Positions 8,825 to 19,181 of a stretch of 64,000 bases of DNA are shown in pieces (within the stretch, counting starts at the first letter, position 1; every line of letters begins with the position of its first letter). The notes beneath the pieces were generated by a model. The model was given only the letters and a program-made list of their open reading frames with translations, searched no databases and was not told the DNA's origin. A program made the position numbers and the translations under genes. This DNA comes from Amycolatopsis nigrescens CSC17Ta-90. Its GTDB lineage: Bacteria > Actinomycetota > Actinomycetes > Mycobacteriales > Pseudonocardiaceae. Where the stretch lies: NCBI RefSeq assembly GCF_000384315.1, contig NZ_ARVW01000001.1, forward strand, positions 3,410,157 through 3,474,156. Reading direction: 5' to 3'.

Positions 8825-10263
8825 GGCCGGATCACCGCCATTCTGGTCACGGTCAGCTCCTCCACCGCGAAACGCGGCCCTTCCCGGCCAACGCCGGAGT
8901 CCTTCACCCCGCCGTAGGGCATGGTGTCCGAGCGGAACCCGGGCACCTCGTTGATCACCACCCCGCCCACCTCCAGCCGCTCCAGCGCCTGGAACGCGGT
9001 GTGCAGCGAACGGCTGAAAACACTCGCGTGCAGCCCGTACCTTGACGCGTTCACCTGCTCGAAAGCACTGTCCACATCGGACACCGTGCGCAGGCAGACG
9101 ACCGGGGCGAAGATCTCTTCGTGCCAGCAGTCCACCCCGTCCGGCACATCGCCGAGCACGGTCGGCCGCAGGATCCCGTGCTCCACGCCACCGCCGCCGA
9201 GCACCTTCGCCCCGGCCGCGACCGCGGCGTCGACCCAGGCGGCGGCCCGTGCCGTGGCGCGTTCGTCGATCAGTGCGGACACCCTGGTGCGCTCGTCGCG
9301 CGGATCCCCGACGACCACCTCACCCAGCCTGGCCAGCAACTTCGCGGTGAACTCCGCGGCCACGCGAGCGATCACCAGCACCCGCTGCACCGAAATGCAC
9401 GCCTGCCCGGACGCGTAGAACCCACCGCGCAGCACCGCGTCCGCGGCGGCGTCCAGGTCGGCGTCCCCGGCGACCACCAGCGCCGCGTTCGAACCGAGCT
9501 CCAGCAGCGTCTTGCGCGGGGCGGCGTCGCGAGCGATCCGGCGCCCGACCGCGGCCGAGCCGGTAAAGGACACCGCACCCACCCGCGCGTCGGTGACCAG
9601 CGCCGAGCCGACCTCGGCGTCCCCGGTGACCAACTGGACCATCGCGGCCGGCGCGCCGAGCTTCGCGGCCGCCTCCCGCACCAGGTGCACCAGCCAGAGC
9701 GTGGCCAACGGGGTCTGCGGCGCGGGCTTGCACACCACCGGGCAGCCGGCCGCGATGGCCGGGGCGATCTTGTGCGACGCCAGCAGCAGCGGGTAGTTGA
9801 ACCCGGCGATGCCGACCACCACGCCGATCGGGCGGCGGGTCCAGAAGCCGACCAGTCCGTCGCCGGAAGGCAGCAGATCCAGCGGAACCGTCTCGCCGTG
9901 CAGCCGGGACACTTCCTCGGCGGCGGCCTGCCAGGTGACGATCGTCCTGGCCACCTCGACCCGGCAGTCCACCAGCGGCTTGCCGGTTTCGGCGACCAGC
10001 AGCTCTTCCAGCGACCGGCGCTCCGATTCGAGAGCAGTGCTCACCTCCAGGAGCAGCGCTCTCCTCGTGCGCGAGGGCAGCTCGGCAACCGCGCGGGACA
10101 CCGCCACGGCTTCGTCCACCGCCAGCCGGGCCTGCGCCGGCGAGCCCACCGGCGCCTCCGCCACCACGCTGCCGTCGTACGGGAAGCGCACCACGGCACT
10201 GTCCTCAGTGGACACCCAGTCCGCGCCGATCGGCAACCCCGGCGGATACGGCTGTGCGGTCAC
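8821..10263 (-). CDS. NAD(P)-dependent aldehyde dehydrogenase
   Basis: A 480-residue ALDH superfamily enzyme. The catalytic Cys is in GQACISVQR and the general-base Glu in LELGSN; GSAAVGRRIA matches the cofactor-binding region. It oxidises an aldehyde to its acid. It overlaps both operon neighbours by 4 bp (GTGA junctions), so it is translationally coupled to the ABC ATPase upstream and the SDR downstream. Together the two oxidoreductases could carry an alcohol through the aldehyde to the acid. Substrate is unknown. Confidence 0.92.
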   Translation of the reverse strand: MTAQPYPPGLPIGADWVSTEDSAVVRFPYDGSVVAEAPVGSPAQARLAVDEAVAVSRAVAELPSRTRRALLLEVSTALESERRSLEELLVAETGKPLVDCRVEVARTIVTWQAAAEEVSRLHGETVPLDLLPSGDGLVGFWTRRPIGVVVGIAGFNYPLLLASHKIAPAIAAGCPVVCKPAPQTPLATLWLVHLVREAAAKLGAPAAMVQLVTGDAEVGSALVTDARVGAVSFTGSAAVGRRIARDAAPRKTLLELGSNAALVVAGDADLDAAADAVLRGGFYASGQACISVQRVLVIARVAAEFTAKLLARLGEVVVGDPRDERTRVSALIDERATARAAAWVDAAVAAGAKVLGGGGVEHGILRPTVLGDVPDGVDCWHEEIFAPVVCLRTVSDVDSAFEQVNASRYGLHASVFSRSLHTAFQALERLEVGGVVINEVPGFRSDTMPYGGVKDSGVGREGPRFAVEELTVTRMAVIRP

Positions 10264-11024
10264 GACGCTCCCTTCCGGCGCGCCAGCACGGCGCGCAGCT
10301 TCGGCGCGGCCGCGATCAGCTCCCTGGTGTACGGATGATCCGGCCGCTGGTACACCTGCTCTACGTCACCCAGCTCGACGAGCTCTCCCCGGCGCATCAC
10401 CCCGACCGTGTCGCACACGTGCCGCACCACGGCGAGATCGTGCGAAACGAACACCATGGTCAGCTCGAACCGTTCGACCAGTTCGGCCAGCAGGTCCAGG
10501 ATCTGCTTGCGCACCGAGACGTCCAGCGCGCTGACCGGCTCGTCCGCGACCAGCACGCTCGGCGCCGGCGCCAGCGCCCGCGCGATCGAGATCCGCTGCC
10601 GCTGCCCGCCGGAGAACTGGTGCGGATAGCGCTCCCCCGAGTCGGCGGGCAGGCCGACCGCGTGCAGCAGTTCGCGCACCCGGTCCGCATGCCCGGCGGC
10701 CCGGCCGAGCGGCTCGCAGATGATGTCGCGCACCCGCATCCGCGGGTCCAGCGAGCCCATCGGGTCCTGGAAGACGATCTGCAGCTCCTCGCGCAGGAAA
10801 CCGAGCCGCCGTTCCGGCACCCCGTCGATCCGCTTGCCGCGGAAGGAGATCGAGCCCGCGCTCGGCTGGTCCAGCCCGGCCAGCAGGCGGACCAGGGTGG
10901 ACTTGCCGGAGCCGGACTCGCCGACGATGCCGAACCGCTGCCCTGCCCGAACGTCGAAGGAGACCCCGCGCAGCGCCTCCACCCCACCCCGGTAGGTACG
11001 CCGGAGATCCCGTACCTCGATCAT
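10260..11024 (-). CDS. oligopeptide-type ABC transporter ATPase (OppF/DppF-like)
   Basis: A 254-residue ATPase with Walker A GESGSGKST, the signature SGGQRQRISIARAL and Walker B VLVADEP. It energises the importer with the ATPase encoded just upstream. At 254 residues it lacks most of the carboxy-terminal oligopeptide/dipeptide extension found in typical OppF proteins of about 320 residues. The ATG at 11024 overlaps the stop of the other ATPase gene by 4 bp. Confidence 0.9.
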   Translation of the reverse strand: MIEVRDLRRTYRGGVEALRGVSFDVRAGQRFGIVGESGSGKSTLVRLLAGLDQPSAGSISFRGKRIDGVPERRLGFLREELQIVFQDPMGSLDPRMRVRDIICEPLGRAAGHADRVRELLHAVGLPADSGERYPHQFSGGQRQRISIARALAPAPSVLVADEPVSALDVSVRKQILDLLAELVERFELTMVFVSHDLAVVRHVCDTVGVMRRGELVELGDVEQVYQRPDHPYTRELIAAAPKLRAVLARRKGAS

Positions 11025-11793
11025 CGAGACCCCTCCAGATCGGACGCCGCCAGCAGCCGCCGGGTGTACTCGTGCCGTGGTGCGCTGAGCACCTCGTACA
11101 CGTCGCCGGACTCGACGATCCGGCCGTCCAGCAGCACCAGCACCCGATCGCAGACCGACGCGACCACGGCGAGATCGTGCGTGATGAACAACAGCGCGGA
11201 CCCGCGGGCGGCGGTGCCGGCCAGGATCAGCTCCAGGATCCGCGCCTGCACCGTGACATCCAGCGCGGTGGTCGGCTCGTCGCAGATCAGCAGCTCCGGG
11301 TCGCCGGCCAGCGCGATCGCCAGCATCACCCGCTGCCGCTGGCCGCCGGAGAGCTGGTGCGGGTAGGCGCGGGCGGCCTGTTCCGGGTCCGGCAGCTCGA
11401 CCGCGGCGAGCAGTTCGACCGCCGCCGCTTTCGCCGCGCGCCGGTCCTTGATGCCGTGCAGCACCATCCCTTCGGCGACCTGCCTGCCCACCCGCATCAC
11501 CGGGTTCAGCGCGGTCATCGGCTCCTGGAACACCATGGACAGCGCCCGCCCGCGCAACCGCGAATAGTCCTTTTCGGACGTTTCCAGCAGCTCCCGGCCG
11601 CCGAGCCGGATCGAGCCGCCGGCGGAGAGCCCCTCGGGCAGCAGGCCCATCACCGCGGACGCGGTGAGCGACTTGCCGGAGCCGGACTCGCCGATCAGCC
11701 CGACCCGTTCCCCTTTCCCGATGCCGAACGAGATCTCGCGCACCAGCTCCACCGGACCGGACCGCACGGTCAGCTCCGACACTTCGAGCACGC

Positions 11794-11797
<4 letters not shown>
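11021..11797 (-). CDS. oligopeptide-type ABC transporter ATPase (OppD/DppD-like)
   Basis: A 258-residue ATPase with Walker A GESGSGKS, signature SGGQRQRVMLAIAL and Walker B LLICDEP. The start is ATG at 11797, inside an ATGA junction with the permease stop; the longer open frame upstream is only the permease in another frame. Like its partner it is short and lacks the C-terminal extension. It pairs with that partner to drive uptake of the solute bound by the lipoprotein at the head of the operon. Confidence 0.9.
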
Positions 11798-12638
<841 letters not shown>

Positions 12639-12642
<4 letters not shown>

Positions 12643-13583
12643 CGCGCACCTCGCAGCCGCGGGTCGATGACCTGGTAGAGCAGGTCCACCAGGAAGTTCA
12701 CCAGCAACACTCCCGCCACCAGCACCAGCACGATGCCCTGCACCGTGCGCAGATCGCGGGCGGCCACCGAGTCCAGCAGCATGCTGCCGAGGCCGGGCAG
12801 CACGAACACCCGTTCCACCACCACCGCGCCGACCAGCAGGGTGGCCAGCTGCAGCCCGAGCACGGTGACCACTGGCACCGCGGCGTTGCGCAGCCCGTGC
12901 CGCAGCAGCGCCGGATACGGCCGCAGCCCCTTGGATCTCGCCGTGCGCAGGTAGTCCTGGCCGAGCGTGTCCAGCACCGCCGAACGCACATAGCGGGTCA
13001 GCACCGCGCCCTGCACCAGGCCGAGCGACAGCGCGGGCAGGATCAGCCCGCGCAGGAACTCGCCGAAGTCCTGGATCGGCGGGGTCCAGCCGCCCGATGG
13101 CAGCCAGCGCAGCTGCACCGCGAACACCTGCACCAGCAGGATCCCGGCCAGGAACGCGGGAATCGCCATGCCCAGCTGCGACAGCCCGGAGATCGCCGCA
13201 CCACCGGCCCGCCGGTGCCGCACCGCGGCCATCGTGCCGAACGGGACCGCCAGCGCCAGCGCGACCAGCATGCCGGCGCCGACCAGCCACAGGGTGACGC
13301 CGAGCCGGTCCAGCAGCTGCGGGCCGATCGGCTCGCCGGTGACGTACGAGCGGCCGAAGTCGCCGGAGAACAGGCCACCCATCCAGTCCAGGTACTGGCT
13401 GAGCAGCGACCTGTCCAGGCCGAACTCGGCCCTGGTCCTGGAAAGCAGCTCCGGGGTGGCGTTCACGCCGAGCGCGACCTGGGCCGGGTCGCCGGGCAGC
13501 ACCGCCATGAAGGCGAACACGATGATCGACGCGGCCAGCAGGCTCACCAGCAGGATCGCGGTCCGGCGCAGCAACTTGCTCAT
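12639..13583 (-). CDS. ABC transporter permease (OppB/DppB-like)
   Basis: A 314-residue permease. It begins with a membrane helix (RTAILLVSLLAASIIVFAFM), followed by the LPGDPA motif typical of OppB, a periplasmic loop and five further helices; the EAA-like loop is around TARSKGLRPY. It forms the transport channel with the OppC-like protein. ATG at 13583 overlaps the stop of the solute-binding lipoprotein gene by 4 bp. Confidence 0.92.
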
Positions 13584-15070
13584 GAGGCGCCGAGCCCGGT
13601 CAGGTCGAAGGACTCGCTGACCTGGTTGCGGACCAGCCCGGTCACCTTGGTCTTCGCCACCACCACGTTGGGGAACAGGAAGAGCCAGTCCGCCGCCGCG
13701 TCGGCGTTCAACGTCCTCGCCACCTCGCGCATGTCCGCGACCTGCTGCTGCTCGGAACCGGCGTCCGCGGCCGCGAGCAGCTCCCGCACCCGCGGGCTGT
13801 CGTAGCCCCAGTAGTAGCCGGGTTTGCCGAACGTGGTGATGTCACGCGCTTCCACGTGCTGCACGATCGACAGGTCGAAATCGTGCTCGGTGAACACCTG
13901 CTTGAGCCAGACCGCCGGGAAGTCCAGCGGCTCGATGTTCACCCGCACCCCCACGTCGGCCAGCGCGGACGCGACCACCTGCGCGGACGCCACCGCGTAG
14001 GGCAGGTTGGGGATGCGCAGCCGCAGCGAAAGGTCCCGCTGCCCGGCTTCCGCCAGCAGCGCCCTCGCCCGCGCCGGGTCGTACGGGGTAGCCGCGGCGA
14101 GGTCCTCGTACCAGGGGTCGGTCGGCGGCACCATGCTGCCGAGCAGGGTGCCGCGGCCGGCCCATGCGGTGTCCAGCAGTGCCCTGCGGTCGATCGCCAT
14201 GGTCAGCGCGCGGCGCACCCGGACGTCGTTCAGCGGGGCGCGCGCGCCGTTGAACGAAAGCACCACTTCGCTGTTCGTGGTGCCCTGCAGCACGGTGAAC
14301 CGGGTGTCGCTTTCGAACTGCGGGATGGAGTCCGGCGCGGTGATCGTGGAGATCACGTCGATCCCGTTGCTCAGCAAGGCGTTGTTCAGCGCGGTCGGAT
14401 CCTTGATGTACTTCAGGTTGACGGTCCGGTATGCGGGTTCGCGGCCCCAGTAGCCGGGGTTGGCGCGCAGCACGATCGAGTCGCCGCGCCGCCGCTGCGC
14501 CACCTGGTACGGCCCGGTGCCCACCGCGACATTGGCCAGGTCGGCGACCCCGGTCGGGCTGAACATCGCGCCCACCCTGCTGGTCATGTCGAACAGCCAG
14601 CCGTTGCTCGGCTTGGCCAGCACCACCCTGGCGTGCCCGGGGTCCACCACGTCCACCCGCTGCACGACGTCCATTTTGGACTTGAGCGAGATGGTCCAGT
14701 CGGTTTTCACCCGGTTGATCGAGAACCGCACGTCCTCGGCGGTGAACGGGGCACCGTTGCTGAACCGCGCGCCGGGCCGGAGCCGGAAGTCGTACACCCG
14801 GCGGTCTTCGCTGATCGTCCACGACTCGGCCAGCAGCGGCACGATCCGGCCGTCCGCGTCCAGCTTCACCAGCCCCTCGTAGACGTTGTAGAGCAGCGCC
14901 TGCGGGATCGCCGCGCCATCGGTCCTGGTGAAGTCGAAGTTCTGCGGCTCGGCGGCGAAACCGACCGCCAGCGAGGTGCCGTCCTTGGCCACGGTGGCAC
15001 TGGAACCGGCCGAACAGCCCGCGAGCACGGCGAGCGCGGCCAGTGCGGCCACGCCTTTCCGAGCCTTCAT
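13580..15070 (-). CDS. solute-binding lipoprotein of the ABC importer (SBP family 5)
   Basis: A 496-residue family 5 binding protein that captures the solute outside the membrane. A lipoprotein signal peptide ends in the lipobox LAVLAGC, and AESWTISEDRRVYDFRLRPG is the family signature region. The ATG at 15070 has GGAGG upstream; it is the first gene of the operon that runs through permeases, ATPases, ALDH and SDR to the amidase. Family 5 proteins bind peptides, nickel, opines and other solutes, so the family does not fix the ligand. Confidence 0.92.
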   Translation of the reverse strand: MKARKGVAALAALAVLAGCSAGSSATVAKDGTSLAVGFAAEPQNFDFTRTDGAAIPQALLYNVYEGLVKLDADGRIVPLLAESWTISEDRRVYDFRLRPGARFSNGAPFTAEDVRFSINRVKTDWTISLKSKMDVVQRVDVVDPGHARVVLAKPSNGWLFDMTSRVGAMFSPTGVADLANVAVGTGPYQVAQRRRGDSIVLRANPGYWGREPAYRTVNLKYIKDPTALNNALLSNGIDVISTITAPDSIPQFESDTRFTVLQGTTNSEVVLSFNGARAPLNDVRVRRALTMAIDRRALLDTAWAGRGTLLGSMVPPTDPWYEDLAAATPYDPARARALLAEAGQRDLSLRLRIPNLPYAVASAQVVASALADVGVRVNIEPLDFPAVWLKQVFTEHDFDLSIVQHVEARDITTFGKPGYYWGYDSPRVRELLAAADAGSEQQQVADMREVARTLNADAAADWLFLFPNVVVAKTKVTGLVRNQVSESFDLTGLGAS

Positions 15071-15101
15071 CGAGCCTCCAGATGTCGCTGCGCGCGGTAT
15101 G

Positions 15102-15114
15102 CTGGTCCGACCAG
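15102..15114. promoter_or_regulatory. predicted FadR/GntR operator
   Basis: The 13-bp palindrome CTGGT-CCG-ACCAG matches the TGGTnnnACCA core recognised by FadR-subfamily GntR regulators. It lies between the divergent binding-protein gene and the GntR gene, 32 bp before the former and 44 bp before the latter. It probably controls both transcripts. Confidence 0.7.
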
Positions 15115-15157
15115 TAGCCCAATGTTGCACCCGAGCACGCGACGGTCAAGAGGAGCG

Positions 15158-15901
15158 ATGGAGTTCGAGCCGGTGACCCAGGTGCGCGCCTACGAGCGCG
15201 TGGTGGAGCAGATCGAGCAGGCCGTGCTCAGCGGCCGGTTGTCCCCGGGACAACGGCTGCCCAGCGAACGCGACCTGATGGCCCAGTTCCAGGTCAGCCG
15301 CTCCACCGTGCGGGAGGCGCTGCGCGTGCTGCAGGCCGGTGCGGTGATCCGGTCCAGGCCAGGTGACCCGCGCGGCCCCGAGGTGCTCTCCGCATCCCCG
15401 GCCGCGCTGCACAAGTCCCTGCACCGGCTGGCCATGGCCGATCACCTCGGCCTCGGCGAGCTGCTGCAGTTCCGGATGCTGCTGGAGGGCTCGGCCTACC
15501 TGCTCGCGGCCGGCCTCCGCACCGAGGCGCAGCTCGCCGAAATGGAGGCGGCGCTGGCCGAAATGGCCGGCAAGACCGACTACGCCGCGTTCAGCCGGGC
15601 CGACTACGCCTTCCACCAGGCGGTCGCCCGCGCCACCGGGAACGCGTTGCTGGTGGTCTGCGGCGAAGTCGTGCGCGAGGTGGCGCTAGGTCTGATCGAG
15701 GACAAGCTGGTGCACGCCGAAGACCGGCGCGCGCTGATGCGGTCGTCGCTGGAGCACCACCGGGAGGTGCTGCGGGCGGTCCGCGAACGCGACGGGGCGC
15801 GCGCCTGCCGGCTCGGCAGGCGCGCGCTGTACGACTACTACGCGGAGTACGTCCCCGCCGCCGAGCGCGCCAAGCTCGTCCCCCTCCTCGACCAGCTCTG
15901 A
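15158..15901 (+). CDS. FadR-subfamily GntR transcriptional regulator
   Basis: A 247-residue regulator. The winged helix-turn-helix occupies roughly residues 8-75, with the family hallmark LPSERDLMAQFQVSRSTVREALRVL. The FCD ligand-binding domain follows (about 95-225), including the metal-binding type histidines in the segments DYAFHQAVA and HREVL. The ATG at 15158 has AGGAG five residues' worth of bases upstream region. It is divergent from the import operon, and the palindrome at 15102-15114 is its likely site. The inducer is probably the imported solute or a breakdown product; that is inferred. Confidence 0.9.
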   Translation: MEFEPVTQVRAYERVVEQIEQAVLSGRLSPGQRLPSERDLMAQFQVSRSTVREALRVLQAGAVIRSRPGDPRGPEVLSASPAALHKSLHRLAMADHLGLGELLQFRMLLEGSAYLLAAGLRTEAQLAEMEAALAEMAGKTDYAAFSRADYAFHQAVARATGNALLVVCGEVVREVALGLIEDKLVHAEDRRALMRSSLEHHREVLRAVRERDGARACRLGRRALYDYYAEYVPAAERAKLVPLLDQL

Positions 15902-15902
15902 G

Positions 15903-15938
15903 ATGGGGGCATGCGAGGCTTTTTGCGCATGCCCCCAT
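15903..15938. terminator. intrinsic terminator-like hairpin
   Basis: Perfect 13-bp arms at 15903-15915 and 15926-15938 enclose a 10-base loop containing a T5 run. It lies directly after the GntR stop and before the convergent FAD monooxygenase stop, so it may serve both. Confidence 0.65.
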
Positions 15939-15973
15939 CGATCGGGTGCGGGTGTCCCGCAAGATTCTGACCG

Positions 15974-17170
15974 CTACACCCGGGCGTCGAAGTCGATGCG
16001 GTGGCCGGTGATCCAGGCCATCGAGCCCGGTTTGGCGAGGTACTTCAGCACCACCGGCATCATCGCGTGCATCAGCATCCGGCCGACCGGCCCGGCCGCC
16101 TTGGAGCGGTTGACCTGCTGCGCGCCGCGGTGGATCCGCGCCACCCTTTCCTCGCGCAGCCCCTGGAACGCGGCGAACGCGGCCACCGGATCCGGCCGGT
16201 CGCGCAGGCAGCGCGCCAGCTCCAAGGCGTCCTCGATGGCCAGCGACGCCCCCTGTCCGGAGCTCGGCGACGTCACGTGCGCCGCGTCGCCGATCAGCAC
16301 CGACCGGCCGCGATACCACCGCCGTGGCGCGGCCAGCTGGTGCATCGGGTCGAACACGACCTCCCCCGGGGTGGCCTCGATGATCCGGTTGAGCAGCGGC
16401 ATGTCCGGCTCGAACAGCCCCAGCAGCCGCTGTTTCCAGCCGTCCCGCGGGAACGGTGCGACGCCCTCCGGTCCGGGGCCCTTCGGCCAGCGGACGTTCG
16501 CGAACCACCACACCTCGCCGTCCCCGGCCGGGACATAACCGAAGAACGCCCGCTTGCCGAACACCATGTGGAAGGTCCCCGGCGTGCCGTGCGGGCCGGA
16601 CAGCTCGACGCCGGACGCGAAACCGCCGCCGCCGAGAATGCCGACGTACTGCTGCTTCGGCGCGTCCGGGAAGAGCTTCGCGCGCACCGTGGAACGCATG
16701 CCGTCCGCGGCGATCAGCAGGTCACCGCTGGCGGAACCGCCGTCCGCGAACTCCGCGACCACCTTGCCGCCGTGCTCGGTGAGCCCGGTCAGCCGCTTGC
16801 CGTGCGCCACCGGCAGCTCCCGGCGCAGCACCTCCTCGTGCAGCGCCGCGTACACGTCGGCACGCCGGATCATCACGCTCACCGTGCTGTCTGTGTCGGC
16901 TGTGACATCCAGGTCGTCCATCAGCAGCCGGCCGCGACCGGTCCACATCGCCGACCGCGGGGTGGCGATCCCGGCCGCCTTGATCCCCTCGTGCGCGCCG
17001 AGCAGCCGCAGCGCGTCCAGCCCGTTGGTGGACATCCCCATGGTCGCGCCGACGTCGTGCGCGGTGCCTTCGTATGCCTCGTAGATGGTCGATTCGATGC
17101 CGACCTTCCGCAGCGCCATCGCCGCCGCCGGACCGCCGATACCCGCCCCGATGATCAGTGCTTTGGTCAT
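15974..17170 (-). CDS. FAD-dependent monooxygenase (PHBH/TetX-like)
   Basis: A 398-residue group A flavoprotein monooxygenase. It has the dinucleotide fold GAGIGGPAAAMAL (8-20), a DG-containing segment (IAADGMRSTVRAK) and the second FAD motif VLIGDAAHVTSPSSGQGAS. Such enzymes hydroxylate aromatic or polyketide substrates, including antibiotics. It follows the exporter permease by only 10 bp on the same strand, preceded by GAGGGG, so it is likely co-transcribed with the exporter. A detoxification role is inferred from that context, and biosynthetic hydroxylation is equally possible. Confidence 0.85.
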   Translation of the reverse strand: MTKALIIGAGIGGPAAAMALRKVGIESTIYEAYEGTAHDVGATMGMSTNGLDALRLLGAHEGIKAAGIATPRSAMWTGRGRLLMDDLDVTADTDSTVSVMIRRADVYAALHEEVLRRELPVAHGKRLTGLTEHGGKVVAEFADGGSASGDLLIAADGMRSTVRAKLFPDAPKQQYVGILGGGGFASGVELSGPHGTPGTFHMVFGKRAFFGYVPAGDGEVWWFANVRWPKGPGPEGVAPFPRDGWKQRLLGLFEPDMPLLNRIIEATPGEVVFDPMHQLAAPRRWYRGRSVLIGDAAHVTSPSSGQGASLAIEDALELARCLRDRPDPVAAFAAFQGLREERVARIHRGAQQVNRSKAAGPVGRMLMHAMMPVVLKYLAKPGSMAWITGHRIDFDARV

Positions 17171-17180
17171 CGCAAACCCC

Positions 17181-17957
17181 TCAAGCCGACCGCTGGTAGG
17201 AGCGGAACGCGCGGGTGGCCAGCCAGCACATCAGCACGGCCAGTCCCAGCAGCAGGGCACCGCGGCCGAGCACGACCGACCAGTCCGGCTGCGCGCCGAG
17301 CGCCTGCCTGGCGGCCACCGCGGCCCAGTCCACCGGGTTGAACCGCGCGACGTCGGACACCCAGGCCGGCATCAGCGCGGGCGCCATCATCACCGAGGAC
17401 AGGAAGACCAGCGGCAGGGTGAGGAACTGCGAGATCCCGATCAGCGCCTCCTGCTGGCGCATCAGCAGCGCGAGCGCGTTCGACAGCGCGGCGAAGGTGA
17501 CCGAAAGCAGCACCGCCGCCGCCAGCACGACCAGCACCCCGGCCAGTCCGCCTTCGTAGCGCGCGCCGGAGAGCAGACCGACGCCGAACACGATCAGCGA
17601 CTGCACCACCGAGGTCAGCGCCTGGTACAGCACCGAGCCGGTGATCAGCGCGGCCCGGCTGACCGGGGAGGTGAGGTTGCGGTCCATCACCCCGCGCTCC
17701 ATGTCCTCGATGAACGAGGTGCCGCTCCAGCCGGCCGTCATCATCGCGGTCATCACGATCACGCCGGGGGTCAGGTATGCGATGTAGGACTCCGCGCCGA
17801 ACCCCGGCAGCTCGGCGATCCGCTTGAACAGCTGGCCGAACAGCAGCAGCCAGACCATCGGCTGCACCAGGGTGAACAGCAGGTACGCCGGCTGCCGCGA
17901 CACCGTCCGCAGCGCGCGCAGGGTGAGCAGCCCGGAATGCGAGACGAGCGTGGTCAT
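17181..17957 (-). CDS. ABC-2 type exporter permease (DrrB-like)
   Basis: A 258-residue membrane protein with six predicted helices. It carries the DrrB/ABC-2 pattern: an amino-terminal amphipathic segment, LLLFGQLFKRI, a long conserved SFIEDMERGVMDRNLTSP loop and a helix-rich carboxy half. The ATG at 17957 overlaps the ATPase stop by 4 bp (ATGA). It forms the channel of a drug-type exporter with that ATPase. The substrate is not evident. Confidence 0.9.
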   Translation of the reverse strand: MTTLVSHSGLLTLRALRTVSRQPAYLLFTLVQPMVWLLLFGQLFKRIAELPGFGAESYIAYLTPGVIVMTAMMTAGWSGTSFIEDMERGVMDRNLTSPVSRAALITGSVLYQALTSVVQSLIVFGVGLLSGARYEGGLAGVLVVLAAAVLLSVTFAALSNALALLMRQQEALIGISQFLTLPLVFLSSVMMAPALMPAWVSDVARFNPVDWAAVAARQALGAQPDWSVVLGRGALLLGLAVLMCWLATRAFRSYQRSA

Positions 17958-19006
17958 GCCGCCACCTCTTCCTTCGCCACGTCCGCGGCACCGAAGGAAC
18001 GGCCGGCGTAGCGCAGGTACACGTCGTCCAGCGACGGCCTGGCCACGGTCACCGACTTCAGCTCGACCCCGGCGTCCTCCAGCGCGGCCAGCAGGCCGGG
18101 CAGGGTCGCCGCGCCACCGGTCACCCTGGCCCGCAGCGTGCCCGTTTCCGTACTGTCCACTGTGGACGCAGGGTTCGCATGGACCTGGCGGACCCCCGGC
18201 ACCGCGGCGAGCACCCGGCAGGCCCGCGCCCGCTGGTCCGCGCCGGCGACCTCGGCCTGCACGGTGTCGCCGTCCAGCCCGCTCTTCAGCTCGTCCGGGC
18301 TGCCGGCCGCGACCACCGCGCCGCGGTCCACGATCACCAGCCGCGAAGCGAGCTTGTCGGCCTCGTCCAGGTAATGCGTGGTGAGCAGCACGGTCAGCCC
18401 GTCGTCGGTGGCCAGCCGCGAGATCTCCGCCCACATGTCGGCCCTGGCCTCCGGGTCGAGGCCGGTGGTCGGCTCGTCCAGGAACAGCACCCGCGGGCGG
18501 TGCAGCAGCCCCATCGCCACGTCGAGCTTGCGCTGCATCCCGCCGGACCACTTGCCGGCCCGCCGGTTCGCCGCGCCGGCCAGGCCGAACCGCTCGAGCA
18601 GCTCGTCCGCGCGGGCCCGAGCGTCCCGGCCGCCCATGCCGTGGATCCTGGCCTGCAGCACCAGGTTCTCCCGGCCAGTGCCGATCGGGTCGAAGGCGGG
18701 CTTCTGCGACACGTAACCGATCGCCCGGCGCACCCGGCCTGGATGGCGCCGGACGTCGATCCCGGCGACGGTGGCTTCGCCGGTATCCGGACGCGACAGG
18801 GTGGTCAGGATCTTGACCGTGCTGGACTTGCCGGCCCCGTTCGGGCCGAGCAGGCCGAAGACCGAGCCGGACGGCACCGAAAAGCTCAGGCCGTCCAGTG
18901 CGCGGACCGATTTTTCGCCCTTGCCGTAGGTCTTGACCAGGTTGACGGCCGTGATGGCCGCCCCTGTTTCGAACACGCCTTTTTCGGACACGCCTTTTTC
19001 AGACAT
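17954..19006 (-). CDS. ABC exporter ATPase (DrrA-like)
   Basis: A 350-residue daunorubicin-resistance-type ATPase with Walker A GPNGAGKSS, signature SGGMQRKLDVAMGL, Walker B VLFLDEPTTGLD and the H-loop LTTHYLDEA. A carboxy-terminal DrrA extension (TLPGLLAALEDAGVELKSV) follows. The ATG at 19006 has a weak purine-rich site upstream. The first 11 residues are an imperfect tandem, MSEKGVSEKGV, not seen in typical relatives. It is translationally coupled to the permease; the PadR gene upstream is the likely regulator. Confidence 0.9.
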   Translation of the reverse strand: MSEKGVSEKGVFETGAAITAVNLVKTYGKGEKSVRALDGLSFSVPSGSVFGLLGPNGAGKSSTVKILTTLSRPDTGEATVAGIDVRRHPGRVRRAIGYVSQKPAFDPIGTGRENLVLQARIHGMGGRDARARADELLERFGLAGAANRRAGKWSGGMQRKLDVAMGLLHRPRVLFLDEPTTGLDPEARADMWAEISRLATDDGLTVLLTTHYLDEADKLASRLVIVDRGAVVAAGSPDELKSGLDGDTVQAEVAGADQRARACRVLAAVPGVRQVHANPASTVDSTETGTLRARVTGGAATLPGLLAALEDAGVELKSVTVARPSLDDVYLRYAGRSFGAADVAKEEVAA

Positions 19007-19136
19007 GGTGGTACCCCTTCTCCGTGCTGGATGAAGGAGCCGACCGGCCGCGCACTGGTTCTGCATTACCCTTGCGGTTGCAGGCGCGCTTCGAGCGAGC
19101 AGTCCCGCGCGGACGGCGACTCCTGGTGTGTCGAAT

Positions 19137-19176
19137 GGCCTCTGGCCGCGGTGCGCCAACACCGCGGCCAGAGGCC
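19137..19176 (-). terminator. hairpin terminator after the PadR gene
   Basis: Perfect 17-bp arms (19137-19153 and 19160-19176) enclose a 6-base loop just downstream of the PadR-gene stop. The strength of the stem suggests the PadR transcript ends here, so the exporter operon needs its own promoter in 19007-19136. Confidence 0.7.
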
Positions 19177-19181
19177 GCTTT

